NCBI GenBank assembly: GCA_025210295.1
Contig: JAOASC010000015.1
Location: 1-64,000, forward strand
DNA length: 64,000 nucleotides
Direction: 5' to 3'
Source of the DNA: Flavobacteriales bacterium
GTDB lineage: Bacteria; Bacteroidota; Bacteroidia; Flavobacteriales_D; Parvicellaceae
A model generated the notes under the pieces. The model worked only from the letters and a program-made list of their open reading frames with translations. It ran no database searches and was not told the DNA's origin. Positions 44,448-53,334 of the stretch are shown piece by piece. Position 1 is the stretch's first letter. Each line of letters opens with the position of its first letter. A program made the position numbers and the translations under genes.

Positions 44448-44491
44448 TAGTGCCTTATTTTTTTTAGCTTTGGCTACTGTAAAAGTTAAAA

Positions 44492-44785
44492 ATGGACACA
44501 CTCAGTAAAAAAGCTATAGAAAAGCACCTCTCTCAATTAGAGGGCTGGAGCTATAAAAATAACACCATCTGTAAAACCTATCGTTTTTCAGATTTTGATC
44601 AAGCTCTAAAAGCTATTCATTTGGTTGGTGATTTAGCAAAATCGTTAAATCACCATCCAGACTGGTCAAATTCCTATACACAACTTTCCCTATCAATTAC
44701 CACCAAAGACATTGGAGGAGTCAGTGATTTAGATTTTAAATTTGCTTATCAAACTCAGGCGCTACTCAAAAATCTTGCACTATGA
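44492..44785 (+). CDS. 4a-hydroxytetrahydrobiopterin dehydratase-like (PCD/DCoH) with altered active site
   Basis: 97 residues, normal family length. It shares the PCD core: LSQLEGWSYKNNTICKTYRF, then LNHHPDWSNSYTQLSLSITT and GGVSDLDFKFA. Two of the three catalytic His are present (His54, His55 in NHHPDW). The third, normally in S/T-T-H-x-x-G-G-L and equivalent to rat His79, is Lys72 (TTKDIGG). Activity may be reduced or the protein may do another job. No phenylalanine hydroxylase is nearby. It overlaps the next gene by the ATGA sequence. Confidence 0.85.
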   Translation: MDTLSKKAIEKHLSQLEGWSYKNNTICKTYRFSDFDQALKAIHLVGDLAKSLNHHPDWSNSYTQLSLSITTKDIGGVSDLDFKFAYQTQALLKNLAL

Positions 44786-45261
44786 ATATTGCTTCAATTA
44801 CAGAAATAAGAAAAGAATTAAAAACAATTCCCAAAGAACAATTAATACTCATTTGTTTAGAATTAGGAAAGTTTAAAAAGGAGAATAAAGAGCTTTTAAA
44901 CTATATTCTTTTCGAAAAAGAGGATGAGCACAGGTTTATAACAGCATTAAAGTTAGAGGTTGAATTAGAATTCTCTAAGATTAACACCAACAGTTATTTC
45001 TATATCAAAAAAAGTGTCCGTAGAATATTAAGATTGATAAAGAAGCACATCAAATACTCAAAGAAAAAAGAAACAGAAGCTGAATTATTGATTCATTTTT
45101 GCGAACAATTACAAAACATTCATCCTTCAATAAAAAATAACACAACGCTCTACAATATTTATAAAAGACAACTTATTTTGATTGAAAAAGCACTATTGAA
45201 AATCCATGAAGATTTACAATATGACTTCGAAGAATCAATTGAAAAACTGCGAAACTTTTAA
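44782..45261 (+). CDS. DUF6155-like protein
   Basis: 159 residues, no signal peptide, mostly helical and strongly charged. The opening MNIASITEIRKELKTIPKEQLILICLELGKFKKENKELLNYILFE fits the DUF6155 family of Bacteroidota. Its start overlaps the pterin dehydratase stop (ATGA), so the two are translationally coupled. Its last 4 bp overlap the convergent radical SAM gene. Function unknown. Confidence 0.72.
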   Translation: MNIASITEIRKELKTIPKEQLILICLELGKFKKENKELLNYILFEKEDEHRFITALKLEVELEFSKINTNSYFYIKKSVRRILRLIKKHIKYSKKKETEAELLIHFCEQLQNIHPSIKNNTTLYNIYKRQLILIEKALLKIHEDLQYDFEESIEKLRNF

Positions 45262-46142
45262 AGTCCCCTCATCCATTCTGGTCTGAGATTCTCTTGGTTA
45301 TTTAGTGCTGCTTTAACCTGATTTAAAAGTTGTTCTTTGTCTTTTCCTAATCGACCTTTCAACACTAAGTAATTAGATGCATGATCACTTCTAAACACCG
45401 TATCTTCTAATTCTAAATTTTCGATAAACAACTGTAATTCTTCAAGCACTTCTCTTTTGGATAGTTCTATAAATTCTCCTCGATACTCCTCTTTATATTT
45501 TTCAACACCATAAGGAAAACTAAGCACCAAAGTTGATGCAAATTCGGGCTGTGTTTCATTCAAAACCTTAGCAGAATTAAGCGCATGTTGATGTGTCAAG
45601 TTTTTACCTCCTAACCCTATCAACACCATTACGGAAGCTTTAATACCTGCTTGTTTTAACTTGAGCATTGCCTCCTTTGTAGATTGATAAGTTTCTCCTT
45701 TGGAAATATTTTCTAAAACGGTATCATCTCCAGATTCAATCCCTACGTACAACAGTTCTAGTCCAGCTGCCTTTAATTGCTTTAACTCTTCAATACTTTT
45801 TTTATTAATATTCGAAGGTAAAGCATAAGCTGAAATTCTTCTCACTGTAGAAAAATTAACCTTTATTTCATTACAGATCTGAATGAGGCGTTTAGGAGAT
45901 AAAACAAAAGCATCCCCATCGGCTAAAAACACTTTTTGTATTGGAACTTGAAGTTGGGCAACTTGTTTTATTTCTGCTTTTATCTCCTCAAATTTTCTTA
46001 CGGTAAACTTTTTGGTTTTATACATTTCACAAAATGCACATTCATTGTTACTACAACCTAAAGTAACCTGTAAAATTAAAGACCTTGCTTCACTAGGTGG
46101 TCGAAACAATGGTTCGTGATAAGCGATTGGAAAATACATCAT
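45258..46142 (-). CDS. Radical SAM protein with C-X4-C-X2-C cluster
   Basis: 294 residues from the ATG at 46142. The [4Fe-4S] motif is Cys30-x4-Cys35-x2-Cys38 (GCSNNECAFC), one residue longer than the usual CX3CX2C. It is followed by the barrel motifs VFLADGDAFVLSPKRLIQI, RRISAYALPSNI, GLELLYVGIESGDDTVL and KASVMVLIGLGG. This resembles the Elp3-like/B12-independent group often seen in Bacteroidota and anaerobes. No cobalamin-binding domain is present. Substrate and reaction are unknown. Confidence 0.88.
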   Translation of the reverse strand: MMYFPIAYHEPLFRPPSEARSLILQVTLGCSNNECAFCEMYKTKKFTVRKFEEIKAEIKQVAQLQVPIQKVFLADGDAFVLSPKRLIQICNEIKVNFSTVRRISAYALPSNINKKSIEELKQLKAAGLELLYVGIESGDDTVLENISKGETYQSTKEAMLKLKQAGIKASVMVLIGLGGKNLTHQHALNSAKVLNETQPEFASTLVLSFPYGVEKYKEEYRGEFIELSKREVLEELQLFIENLELEDTVFRSDHASNYLVLKGRLGKDKEQLLNQVKAALNNQENLRPEWMRGL

Positions 46143-46200
46143 TAAAAACAAAGATTTATTTCAGTATTTTTTTGTATGTTTATTAAAGCAAAACAAAAAA

Positions 46201-47058
46201 ATGACCAAATACCTTAGGCCTAAAGATACATATAGAATTCCAAATGAAAAAACTGGAGAAGTAATTCATAAGATTGTCAAGTGGTATTTTAAACCAGAAT
46301 ATATTGGGTTAGAAAATTTAGCTCACGACCAACCTGCATTGTATGTATCTAACCATACGTTACTAGGATTAACAGATGGACCTTTATACATGGCTAAATT
46401 GCTTCACAAAAAGGAGATTTATTTAAGGCCTTTAGTTGATAAAATGCAGCGACACATTCCCATTTGGAGAAAATTAATGTCTGATTTCGGCGGTGTAATA
46501 GCGACGAAAGAGAACTGTAAAGAACTAATGCAGCAAAAACAGCACATCCTTGTTTTCCCGGGAGGAACAAATGAAGCCTTTAAAAATGATGGAGAAGAAT
46601 ACCAATTGATTTGGAAAGAACGATATGGTTTTGTAAAAATGGCCATTGAAAATAACTACCCCATTATCCCTATAGCTGGCTTAGGGGGAGATGAGTTATA
46701 CGATATTGTTTTAGACAAAGAAGATATCATGAACTCTTTCGTTGGTAAACTTTTAAAAGACAGTGGAATTGCCAAGAAATACCTAAAAGGCGGGGAAAAT
46801 ATTCCACCTATTGTGGCGGGATTAGGAGGTACTTTTTTACCTAAACCTAAGCGTATCTATTACAACTTTGGAAAAGCTATTAATACCAGTCAGTATCATC
46901 AAAAAGTAACTGATGATATTTTAGAGAAAATCAGAATTGAAGTTGAACTCGAGATATACAAAGGGATTGTAAAAATGATTGAATATCGCCAAAAACATGG
47001 ATTAAAAGACAATAGTTTTATTCGTAATTTATTAAATAATTATAATTTTAAACTTTAG
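46201..47058 (+). CDS. Lysophospholipid acyltransferase, TMEM68 / phytyl-ester-synthase-like branch
   Basis: 285 residues. The acyltransferase block starts at LYVSNHTLLGLTDGPLY, with His52 and Asp59 separated by six residues rather than the usual four. The second block is FPGGTNEAFKNDGEEYQLIWKERYGFVKMA and then YPIIPIAGLGGDELY. This layout matches the TMEM68/PES group of diacylglycerol acyltransferase-like enzymes more than ordinary PlsC. It probably makes neutral lipids or wax-type esters, but that is inference from family membership. There are no membrane spans beyond weak hydrophobic stretches. A SpoIIE phosphatase follows 21 bp later. Confidence 0.82.
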   Translation: MTKYLRPKDTYRIPNEKTGEVIHKIVKWYFKPEYIGLENLAHDQPALYVSNHTLLGLTDGPLYMAKLLHKKEIYLRPLVDKMQRHIPIWRKLMSDFGGVIATKENCKELMQQKQHILVFPGGTNEAFKNDGEEYQLIWKERYGFVKMAIENNYPIIPIAGLGGDELYDIVLDKEDIMNSFVGKLLKDSGIAKKYLKGGENIPPIVAGLGGTFLPKPKRIYYNFGKAINTSQYHQKVTDDILEKIRIEVELEIYKGIVKMIEYRQKHGLKDNSFIRNLLNNYNFKL

Positions 47059-47079
47059 ATAGCACTCACCAGAAGAAGT

Positions 47080-49386
47080 ATGAAAAAATTATTCCTTTTT
47101 ATTCTATTATTCCCTTTGTTCAACTACGGTCAAACTGACTACATTGACTCACTCACTCATAGTACTTATCACACTCCGCATGAAGATGATTCTGTCCAGA
47201 TGTTTAATTATGTTTTATTGGTTCGAGCCCATATCGCTAATCAAAGTCTTGACTCACTTTTACCAGTTTCAATAAAGGCGATTGAATATGCCAAACAAAC
47301 TAACAACCCTGAACATTTAACTACTGCATACAACCTTAACGGTGTCTATTATAAAACTAAAAAGGAGTTTAAAAAAGCGATAGAAATCTTTAATATTGGA
47401 AAACAATATGCCGAAAAAATAGCTGGACCAGCCAGAATTAAATGTGTATTATATCACAACCTCAACCAATCTCATAATATTTTAGGAAATATTGACTCTG
47501 CTGTTTTTTATGCTGAAAAAACATATCAAGCTGCTGTCGCTGCTAAAAATGTAAAATTTCAATCGATATCATTAAGCGCTAAAGCCAGTTACAACATCAA
47601 AGTTGGGGCCTATGATAGTGCTCTTGAAAATCTTAATAATTCCTTAAAGTTAGCTATTGATTTACAGGATACTTCAAGAATTATCTCTGCGAATTTAGAT
47701 ATAGGTAAAGTATTGGCAGACAATGATAAGTATGATGAATTAATTGTTTTATACAATAAATTATTAGAAGATTATGATTCTATAACTCTTTCCTCTAAAA
47801 TGGATTTAATTAATCTCAATATGGGGGCAGCTTATTCTGAATTGGGCAACCAAGAAAAATCTTTAGAACATACTTATAAAGTTTTAAATTCTAACAGTAA
47901 CCTTAGGAGAGGGCTTGCACATGGTAACATTGGAGAAACCTTTTTAAAACTCTTAAATTCTGGAGTTCCTCCCTCTAAAATTCCTTTATTACAAAATGTA
48001 AATTTAGAACATGATGAACAACAAAATGAAGCAATTATTCTCAATATAATTTCTGATCATTTTACCAAAAGCTTTGATGATTTCGACGAAATTAATGCTG
48101 CTAATTACAAAGTTTTTCCTTTAAAAAACTTAGGTGAATATTATGATTACACTAAAGATTATAAAAAGTCTGTTCAATCATTTGAAGAAGCTTGGGCTAT
48201 TGCAGAAGAAAAGAACTTAATGTATGAGAAAAGAGTTATTGCTAAACGTCTTTACGAGCAGTACAAACAATTAAACAAAGCTGAACAGTCCTTAATTTGG
48301 CATGAAAAATTTGTGGAAATATCAGATTCATTAAATTCTACTGAAAGTCAACAAGAAGTAGGAAGGCAACTCGCTCAATTTGAGTTTACCAACATTCGTT
48401 TAAAAGATAGTTTAGAACAAGTTAAAAAAGATGCTATTCAACAGCTTCAAATTGAACAACAAAATCAAAACATCAAGAATGAACGTTTAAAGAAATATTA
48501 CTTATATGGCGGGTTAGCAATAGCCTTATTTTTGTTATTATTTTTATTTAGAAGGTTTAACATCACTCAAAAACAAAAACGACTAATTGAACTGCAAAAA
48601 GCAGCCATGGAAGAAAAGCAAATTGAACTTTCTAAAACACATTTAGCAATTAAAGATAGCATTAACTATAGTCGAAAGATTCAAAAAGCAATCTTTCCTT
48701 CTCAATCAGAAATAACTTCAATTTTCCCCAACAACTTTGTTTTATTTAAACCTAAAGACATCGTAAGTGGAGATTTTTACTGGTGCTATGAAGCTAACAA
48801 CAAGAAAGTAATTGTACTTGGTGACTGTACTGGACACGGAGTTCCTGGTGCTTTTATGACGATCATTGGAATTAATATATTAAAAGAAATTTTACATGAC
48901 GAAATTTATGAGAGCGCTGAAATTCTTAAAGCTGTAAATCATAAGTTGAAAAACAGGCTCAATCAAAACAATGATAGTATTAACGATGGTATGGATCTTG
49001 GCGTTTGTGTAATTGACGATCAAATGATTGAATTTTCTGGTGCGCACTTCCCTATCTACCACGTTAGTGAAAATCAACTTGTTGAGTATAAAGGAAGTAA
49101 TATCTTTTTAGGAAATGATGATGAAGTGGGAACGATCAAAACCCACTATATACCTTATCAAAAAGGAGACTTAATCTACCTGGTTACGGATGGATTCCCA
49201 GATCAAAGAGGTGGAGAAAAAGGAAAAAAATATTACTACAAACCTTTAAGAACTTTATTACAAAGTAACGCTAAACACCCACTCAAACAACAAAAAGAAA
49301 ACATCAATAAAGAATTTGAGAGTTGGCTAAAAAATAGTAATCAAAAGCAGATGGATGACGTTTCCATCATTGGAATTAAATTTTAA
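47080..49386 (+). CDS. TPR-containing SpoIIE-family serine phosphatase
   Basis: 768 residues. Signal peptide about 1-17. Periplasmic TPR repeats about 75-420 (for example LTTAYNLNGVYYKTKKEFKKAIEIFNIGKQYAEKI and LINLNMGAAYSELGNQEKSLEHTYKVL). A membrane span at about 472-490 (YLYGGLAIALFLLLFLFRR), a cytoplasmic coiled coil, then the PP2C-like SpoIIE domain: VLFKPKDIVSGDFYW, VIVLGDCTGHGVPGAFMTIIG, INDGMDLGVCVID and YLVTDGFPDQRGGEKG, with the metal-binding Asp residues in place. It probably dephosphorylates an anti-sigma-antagonist or other Ser/Thr phosphoprotein in response to an envelope signal. The same catalytic domain recurs at 60085-61470. Confidence 0.93.
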   Translation: MKKLFLFILLFPLFNYGQTDYIDSLTHSTYHTPHEDDSVQMFNYVLLVRAHIANQSLDSLLPVSIKAIEYAKQTNNPEHLTTAYNLNGVYYKTKKEFKKAIEIFNIGKQYAEKIAGPARIKCVLYHNLNQSHNILGNIDSAVFYAEKTYQAAVAAKNVKFQSISLSAKASYNIKVGAYDSALENLNNSLKLAIDLQDTSRIISANLDIGKVLADNDKYDELIVLYNKLLEDYDSITLSSKMDLINLNMGAAYSELGNQEKSLEHTYKVLNSNSNLRRGLAHGNIGETFLKLLNSGVPPSKIPLLQNVNLEHDEQQNEAIILNIISDHFTKSFDDFDEINAANYKVFPLKNLGEYYDYTKDYKKSVQSFEEAWAIAEEKNLMYEKRVIAKRLYEQYKQLNKAEQSLIWHEKFVEISDSLNSTESQQEVGRQLAQFEFTNIRLKDSLEQVKKDAIQQLQIEQQNQNIKNERLKKYYLYGGLAIALFLLLFLFRRFNITQKQKRLIELQKAAMEEKQIELSKTHLAIKDSINYSRKIQKAIFPSQSEITSIFPNNFVLFKPKDIVSGDFYWCYEANNKKVIVLGDCTGHGVPGAFMTIIGINILKEILHDEIYESAEILKAVNHKLKNRLNQNNDSINDGMDLGVCVIDDQMIEFSGAHFPIYHVSENQLVEYKGSNIFLGNDDEVGTIKTHYIPYQKGDLIYLVTDGFPDQRGGEKGKKYYYKPLRTLLQSNAKHPLKQQKENINKEFESWLKNSNQKQMDDVSIIGIKF

Positions 49387-49419
49387 AGTGACCGAGCTAT
49401 ACTTAATAAAGTTATCGCA

Positions 49420-51072
49420 TTAATTATTCTGGTTTAAAACTCTTACTTTCTTAAGTGATAAAGCATTTAAAGAATTACTTTGAATACCTTCAACATTTTG
49501 ATTAAAAAATCTTAATGTTTCTGCATAAAACAAAGGTATAGCTGGAGATTCATCGTGTAATATCTGATTCATTTTTTTGTACAACACCATACGGTTACGC
49601 TCATCTTTTTCAACTTGGGCTAATTCAAAGAGAACATCATATTCTTGATTTTTGAAATGGGTATAGTTGGAACCAAATTCAGGATAAAAGTTTTTACTAT
49701 AAAATAATTGGAAATAATTAATTGCATCTGGAAAGTCTGCAATCCATGACTTCCGATAAAAATTAGCCTCAAACTGCGCTATTCGTTGATTCATTGAAGA
49801 AACAGAGTTCATATCCACCTTAATTGTTAGTCCTATTTTAGAAAGCTCTCTTTGTAAGTATTCACACATTGTTTTATATTCTGGCGTTGCAGAAAGTGTT
49901 ATTACAGGAACCGCCTCACCGCTCTCATAACCTGCTTCTTTAATTAACAACATTGCCTTTTCAATATCATACGAATATCCCTCTATACTGAAGTCCTCAA
50001 AACCTGGCATTCCCTGAGGTATAAAGCCCTTCGTCGCAGGAACCCCTATATTATTCCTAAGGTATCTAACCATTGCTTGTCGATCTATAGCATATCCTAT
50101 TGCCTGTCTTATCAATTTATTTTTCAAAGGATTGTTTTGATGATGGTCATTTTCATCCATTAGAATTCCTAAATAGTCGGTATTTAACCAATCTATTTTT
50201 TGTAGATAGAACGAATTCTTTAGCTCCTCATTTAGCTCTCCCTCTCCATTAAGTAATTGGTCTTTATCATCTTCATTCATCCCAGAAATCATCTCTAAAT
50301 TCCCAGATTTAAACTTGATAAACTCTTGGTGCTTATCTTGTATAAAATAGACAGAAACTGCATCTAAATAAGGTAAACGTACACCTTTATGATCTGCTTC
50401 AAAGTAATGTTGGTTTTTAGCCATCACTAACTTTACATCTTTTTTCCATTTCTTAAGATAAAAAGGTCCTGTTCCTATTGGGTGAAGGCCAAAATCATCA
50501 CCAAAATATTCCACGACTTCATAAGGAACAATGGTACAATAGGGTAATGATAATTGGTAAATCAATGAAGGTTGTGGAGTACTTAAATGAATAACGACTG
50601 TATTTTCATCAATAGCTTCAATAGCTTTGAAATCAGGACTAGAATTATCCAGATTTTGAAAAATATATTTTCCTGGCGACGCAGTTGTTGGATCGATAAT
50701 TCTTAAAAAAGAATACACAACATCACTTGCCGTTACTCTTCTTGTTTCTTTACTTCCAAACAAGTCGCTCCTGTTGAAATAAACATCCTCCCTTAAATTG
50801 AACTGATAAGTTAACCCATCTTCAGATATTGACCAAGCTTCAGCAATAGATGGTTCCACATTTAAGTCTTTATCTAGACTCACCAACCCATTAAACAATT
50901 GTTCTATAGCTAAAAAGTCTTCAAACCTTCTTACATAGGCTGGATCAAGCGTTGAGATTCCTGCTGACTCATTATACCTAAACACTGTTTTTTCTTGCTC
51001 CTTTCTTCTATCGTCTTTTAATTGACATCCCCATAAGAAACTAACAGCAATAAATAGAAAGAGTGCTTTCAT
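49420..51072 (-). CDS. Peptide-type ABC transporter substrate-binding lipoprotein
   Basis: 550 residues. Lipoprotein signal MKALFLFIAVSFLWGC (Cys16). SBP_bac_5 family: STLDPAYVRRFEDFLAIEQLFNGLVSLDKDLNVEPSIAEAWSISEDGLTYQFNLREDVYFN is the standard DppA/OppA opening, and NKLIRQAIGYAIDRQAMVRYL is the signature motif. It binds oligopeptides or related solutes in the periplasm and hands them to a DppBC-type permease. No permease is adjacent; the DppB-like gene at 31544 is a candidate partner. It starts 2 bp after the bshB1 stop, so the two genes are probably co-transcribed. Confidence 0.92.
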   Translation of the reverse strand: MKALFLFIAVSFLWGCQLKDDRRKEQEKTVFRYNESAGISTLDPAYVRRFEDFLAIEQLFNGLVSLDKDLNVEPSIAEAWSISEDGLTYQFNLREDVYFNRSDLFGSKETRRVTASDVVYSFLRIIDPTTASPGKYIFQNLDNSSPDFKAIEAIDENTVVIHLSTPQPSLIYQLSLPYCTIVPYEVVEYFGDDFGLHPIGTGPFYLKKWKKDVKLVMAKNQHYFEADHKGVRLPYLDAVSVYFIQDKHQEFIKFKSGNLEMISGMNEDDKDQLLNGEGELNEELKNSFYLQKIDWLNTDYLGILMDENDHHQNNPLKNKLIRQAIGYAIDRQAMVRYLRNNIGVPATKGFIPQGMPGFEDFSIEGYSYDIEKAMLLIKEAGYESGEAVPVITLSATPEYKTMCEYLQRELSKIGLTIKVDMNSVSSMNQRIAQFEANFYRKSWIADFPDAINYFQLFYSKNFYPEFGSNYTHFKNQEYDVLFELAQVEKDERNRMVLYKKMNQILHDESPAIPLFYAETLRFFNQNVEGIQSNSLNALSLKKVRVLNQNN

Positions 51073-51074
51073 AA

Positions 51075-51794
51075 CTATTTTAAATCAAATAAATTATTGA
51101 CTCCCATACTTCTCTCAACGGTAAAACCTTCTCCAAATCTCGCTCCAATTATTCTACCAAAATTTGCAGCTCTACCCTTTAAATACTCTAAAAATTCTGG
51201 AGAAGAAATTGGAGTCACAGGCCCTTTATCATCAGGGTTATAAAACTGCGTTTTATAGGCCATTATCGCTTCCATTTTTGTTTCGTAAAATTCATCGATA
51301 CCAACAACAAAGTCTGGCGTGATCCAATTATCCTGGACATACCTGTAGACTACCTTTGGTCTCCATGGTTTCTGTAAACTTCCATCATTTTGTTGGGTAC
51401 CTATCTTTACTAAACCAGATAAAAAGCAAGCTCTAGAAACTAAATCTCCCCCTCTTCCATGATCTGGATGCCTATCTGATACCGCATTACACAATACAAT
51501 TTCTGGTTGGTATTTTCTAATTTGATGAATAACCTTTAATAAGCTCGTTTCATTGATTTCAAAAAAACCATCTGCTAACTGTAAGTTTTCGCGGACTTCA
51601 ATTTTCAAAATTTCAGCTGCTACATGCGCTTCTTTCATTCTTGTAACAGCTGTACCTTTAGTTCCTAGTTCTCCTAAAGTTAAATCTACAATTCCTACTT
51701 TATAACCTTGAGCTATTTGTTTAAGAATTGTCCCTGACGCTGCTAATTCCACATCATCTGGGTGAGCTCCGAAAGCTAAAACATCTAATTTCAT
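51075..51794 (-). CDS. bshB1: Bacillithiol biosynthesis deacetylase BshB1
   Basis: 239 residues. PIG-L/LmbE-family zinc deacetylase that converts GlcNAc-malate to GlcN-malate in bacillithiol synthesis. The metal motif AHPDDVE (10-16) and the second site SDRHPDHGRGGDLV are present, with the BshB1-typical DLTLGELGTKGTAVTR and the end ARFGEGFTVERSMGVNNLFDLK. Full length. The binding lipoprotein gene follows after 2 bp. Upstream in the same direction lies a promoter-hairpin-terminator unit (51903-51984), either an independent small RNA or a leader. Confidence 0.92.
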   Translation of the reverse strand: MKLDVLAFGAHPDDVELAASGTILKQIAQGYKVGIVDLTLGELGTKGTAVTRMKEAHVAAEILKIEVRENLQLADGFFEINETSLLKVIHQIRKYQPEIVLCNAVSDRHPDHGRGGDLVSRACFLSGLVKIGTQQNDGSLQKPWRPKVVYRYVQDNWITPDFVVGIDEFYETKMEAIMAYKTQFYNPDDKGPVTPISSPEFLEYLKGRAANFGRIIGARFGEGFTVERSMGVNNLFDLK

Positions 51795-51902
51795 ACTATA
51801 TATTGAGATTATCTATAAAGATAATTCAAGATCTTCAGAAAAAATACGTCTGAGCTAAAACTTATTGAAACAGGGGCGTTAATAATTATAATAAAATGCA
51901 AT

Positions 51903-51971
51903 AAAAAAGGGGATACTTACGTATCCCCCGAAAAAATCAGTTGCTAAAAGCAACTTTTTATTTGACTACCC
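51903..51971 (-). ncRNA. Candidate small RNA or attenuator upstream of bshB1
   Basis: Minus-strand unit of about 70 nt with a -7 element just upstream. It holds a first hairpin AGTTGC/GCAACT (arms 51950-51955 and 51939-51944, loop of 5). Then comes a strong stem GGGGATAC/GTATCCCC (arms 51921-51928 and 51909-51916, loop GTAA) followed by T6, an intrinsic terminator. No reading frame fits inside. It occupies the centre of the 312-bp gap 51795-52106; nothing else is seen there except a candidate bshB1 promoter region. It matches no RNA family I recognise. Confidence 0.55.
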
Positions 51972-51976
51972 CGATA

Positions 51977-51984
51977 CAAATATA
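51977..51984 (-). promoter_or_regulatory. -7 element of the candidate small RNA
   Basis: Exact TATATTTG on the minus strand, 5-10 bp before the GC-rich start of the candidate RNA. Possible TTG partners lie at spacings of 15 and 23 bp, both outside the best range, so support rests mainly on the -7 element. Confidence 0.45.
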
Positions 51985-52106
51985 CAACGTATTTACATTC
52001 AAATTTTCAATTTTCGACCAACCTCCTCAAAAAAAAATTCTACCCAGCTTTTTCTTCGTTTAAATTTCAAAACACTACGTATAAACACGCATATTTACAT
52101 CGGTCT

Positions 52107-52469
52107 TTATGCTAATCGCTGTTTAATATATTTTATGAACTCCTCAGTTGTCTTGATTTTATACCAATCATCATTGGCAATTAAAACTTTTTCTTTTCCA
52201 TCAATTATTTTCAACACAAAAGGAGGCGTAAACCTCCTTTTACCTATATTGACTTCATCTTTATAGATAAACTCAATATCATAATCTAATGACTGAATAA
52301 AAGTCAACCACTCTTCTTTAGGCCTAAAGCTTCCATGTGTTAATGCACATAGTTCACAATTATAAGTTTTAGGACTAATAATTTTATGTGCAAAATTTGA
52401 TGCTTTATAAAACCAACCAGATTGAGCATTATACACAAAGACTAATCGCTTTTCAGCTCCACTATTCAT
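52107..52469 (-). CDS. Conserved CxxC protein, function unknown
   Basis: 120 residues, no signal peptide. It has a CELC motif in KTYNCELCALTHGSFRPKEEWLTFIQSL and an aromatic, basic C-terminal half. Similar sequences of the form YNA-x-SG-x-x-x-x-x-x-D-x-x-HK and C-x-LC-x-LT-x-G are widespread in Bacteroidota without a known role, from memory. The CxxC could bind metal or be redox active. Its start overlaps the DUF547 stop by 8 bp, so it is translationally coupled to a secreted protein. Confidence 0.72.
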   Translation of the reverse strand: MNSGAEKRLVFVYNAQSGWFYKASNFAHKIISPKTYNCELCALTHGSFRPKEEWLTFIQSLDYDIEFIYKDEVNIGKRRFTPPFVLKIIDGKEKVLIANDDWYKIKTTEEFIKYIKQRLA

Positions 52470-53217
52470 TCAAGTTCCAATTGTATTCTAAATAACTTAT
52501 TTTAGCAGAAGTAGAGACTTTTGTCCCACTATACTTATTGATGTATTCAATAATATTTCCATTCGAGAAATCCTTAGCATACCACTCAAATATCTTAGAT
52601 ATTTTAACCGTGTTTGCTCCCAATTGATTTTTTGTTTTATCAGCAAAAAATTGTTTAGTAACCATTCTTAACTGCGAAGAAAGCTTTTCTGCCGTATATG
52701 CTTCATTTAATAATTTAGGACACGATACAGAAGCACAATTAATAGCAAAATGAATTCTTGACTCCCCCATTTTTCTAAGAATATTATTTTCTACATCACC
52801 TAAGCTATAAACTTTACCTGCTATTTTTATAAACTTCTTATCCCAAGCTTTATCTATTTTCATAATACTACTAGTAGGATAATGCTCTACAATCAATTGA
52901 ACAGTAAATGCATTATATACATTAATCCAATAAGCCAATTTTTCATTTCTTGACCAACTACTCGTTGGGCTTTTTGCTTTTAAAGCGGTTAAATAGTTAT
53001 TCAACTTAACTCTGTCGGCTTTAAATCCTTTGTAATTGACCTTACCTGTACTGGAAACATTTTTTTTCAACAATTCATTCCATATAGAATGATCAAATGC
53101 TGCTACATCTGCTACTTCAATACTCTTAATTTGAACAGGTTCTTTGTCTAAAGCATAAGTTCCCGAACTTAGCAACATAACCCCGCTAATTAAACTCAAT
53201 GTTATTCTTTTTTTCAT
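52462..53217 (-). CDS. DUF547 domain secreted protein
   Basis: 251 residues. Signal peptide about 1-22 (MKKRITLSLISGVMLLSSGTYA). The DUF547 core is clear: SRNEKLAYWINVYNAFTVQLIVEHYPTSSI, then DVENNILRKMGESRIHFAINCASVSCPKLLNEAYTAEKLSSQL. The conserved HFAINCAS-x-SCP motif supplies possible active-site His and Cys. In other organisms DUF547 proteins form a peptidase-like fold, but activity is unproven. It overlaps the CxxC gene. Confidence 0.9.
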   Translation of the reverse strand: MKKRITLSLISGVMLLSSGTYALDKEPVQIKSIEVADVAAFDHSIWNELLKKNVSSTGKVNYKGFKADRVKLNNYLTALKAKSPTSSWSRNEKLAYWINVYNAFTVQLIVEHYPTSSIMKIDKAWDKKFIKIAGKVYSLGDVENNILRKMGESRIHFAINCASVSCPKLLNEAYTAEKLSSQLRMVTKQFFADKTKNQLGANTVKISKIFEWYAKDFSNGNIIEYINKYSGTKVSTSAKISYLEYNWNLNE

Positions 53218-53334
53218 AGTGTTTGGTGTAATTATATTATCATCAATTTAGCACTTTGGTTTAGTACTACAAAATAAATACCAAAGTCATTTCTATCTAT
53301 AAGTTGAAAAAAACGATAATTACTGACAAGTTTT

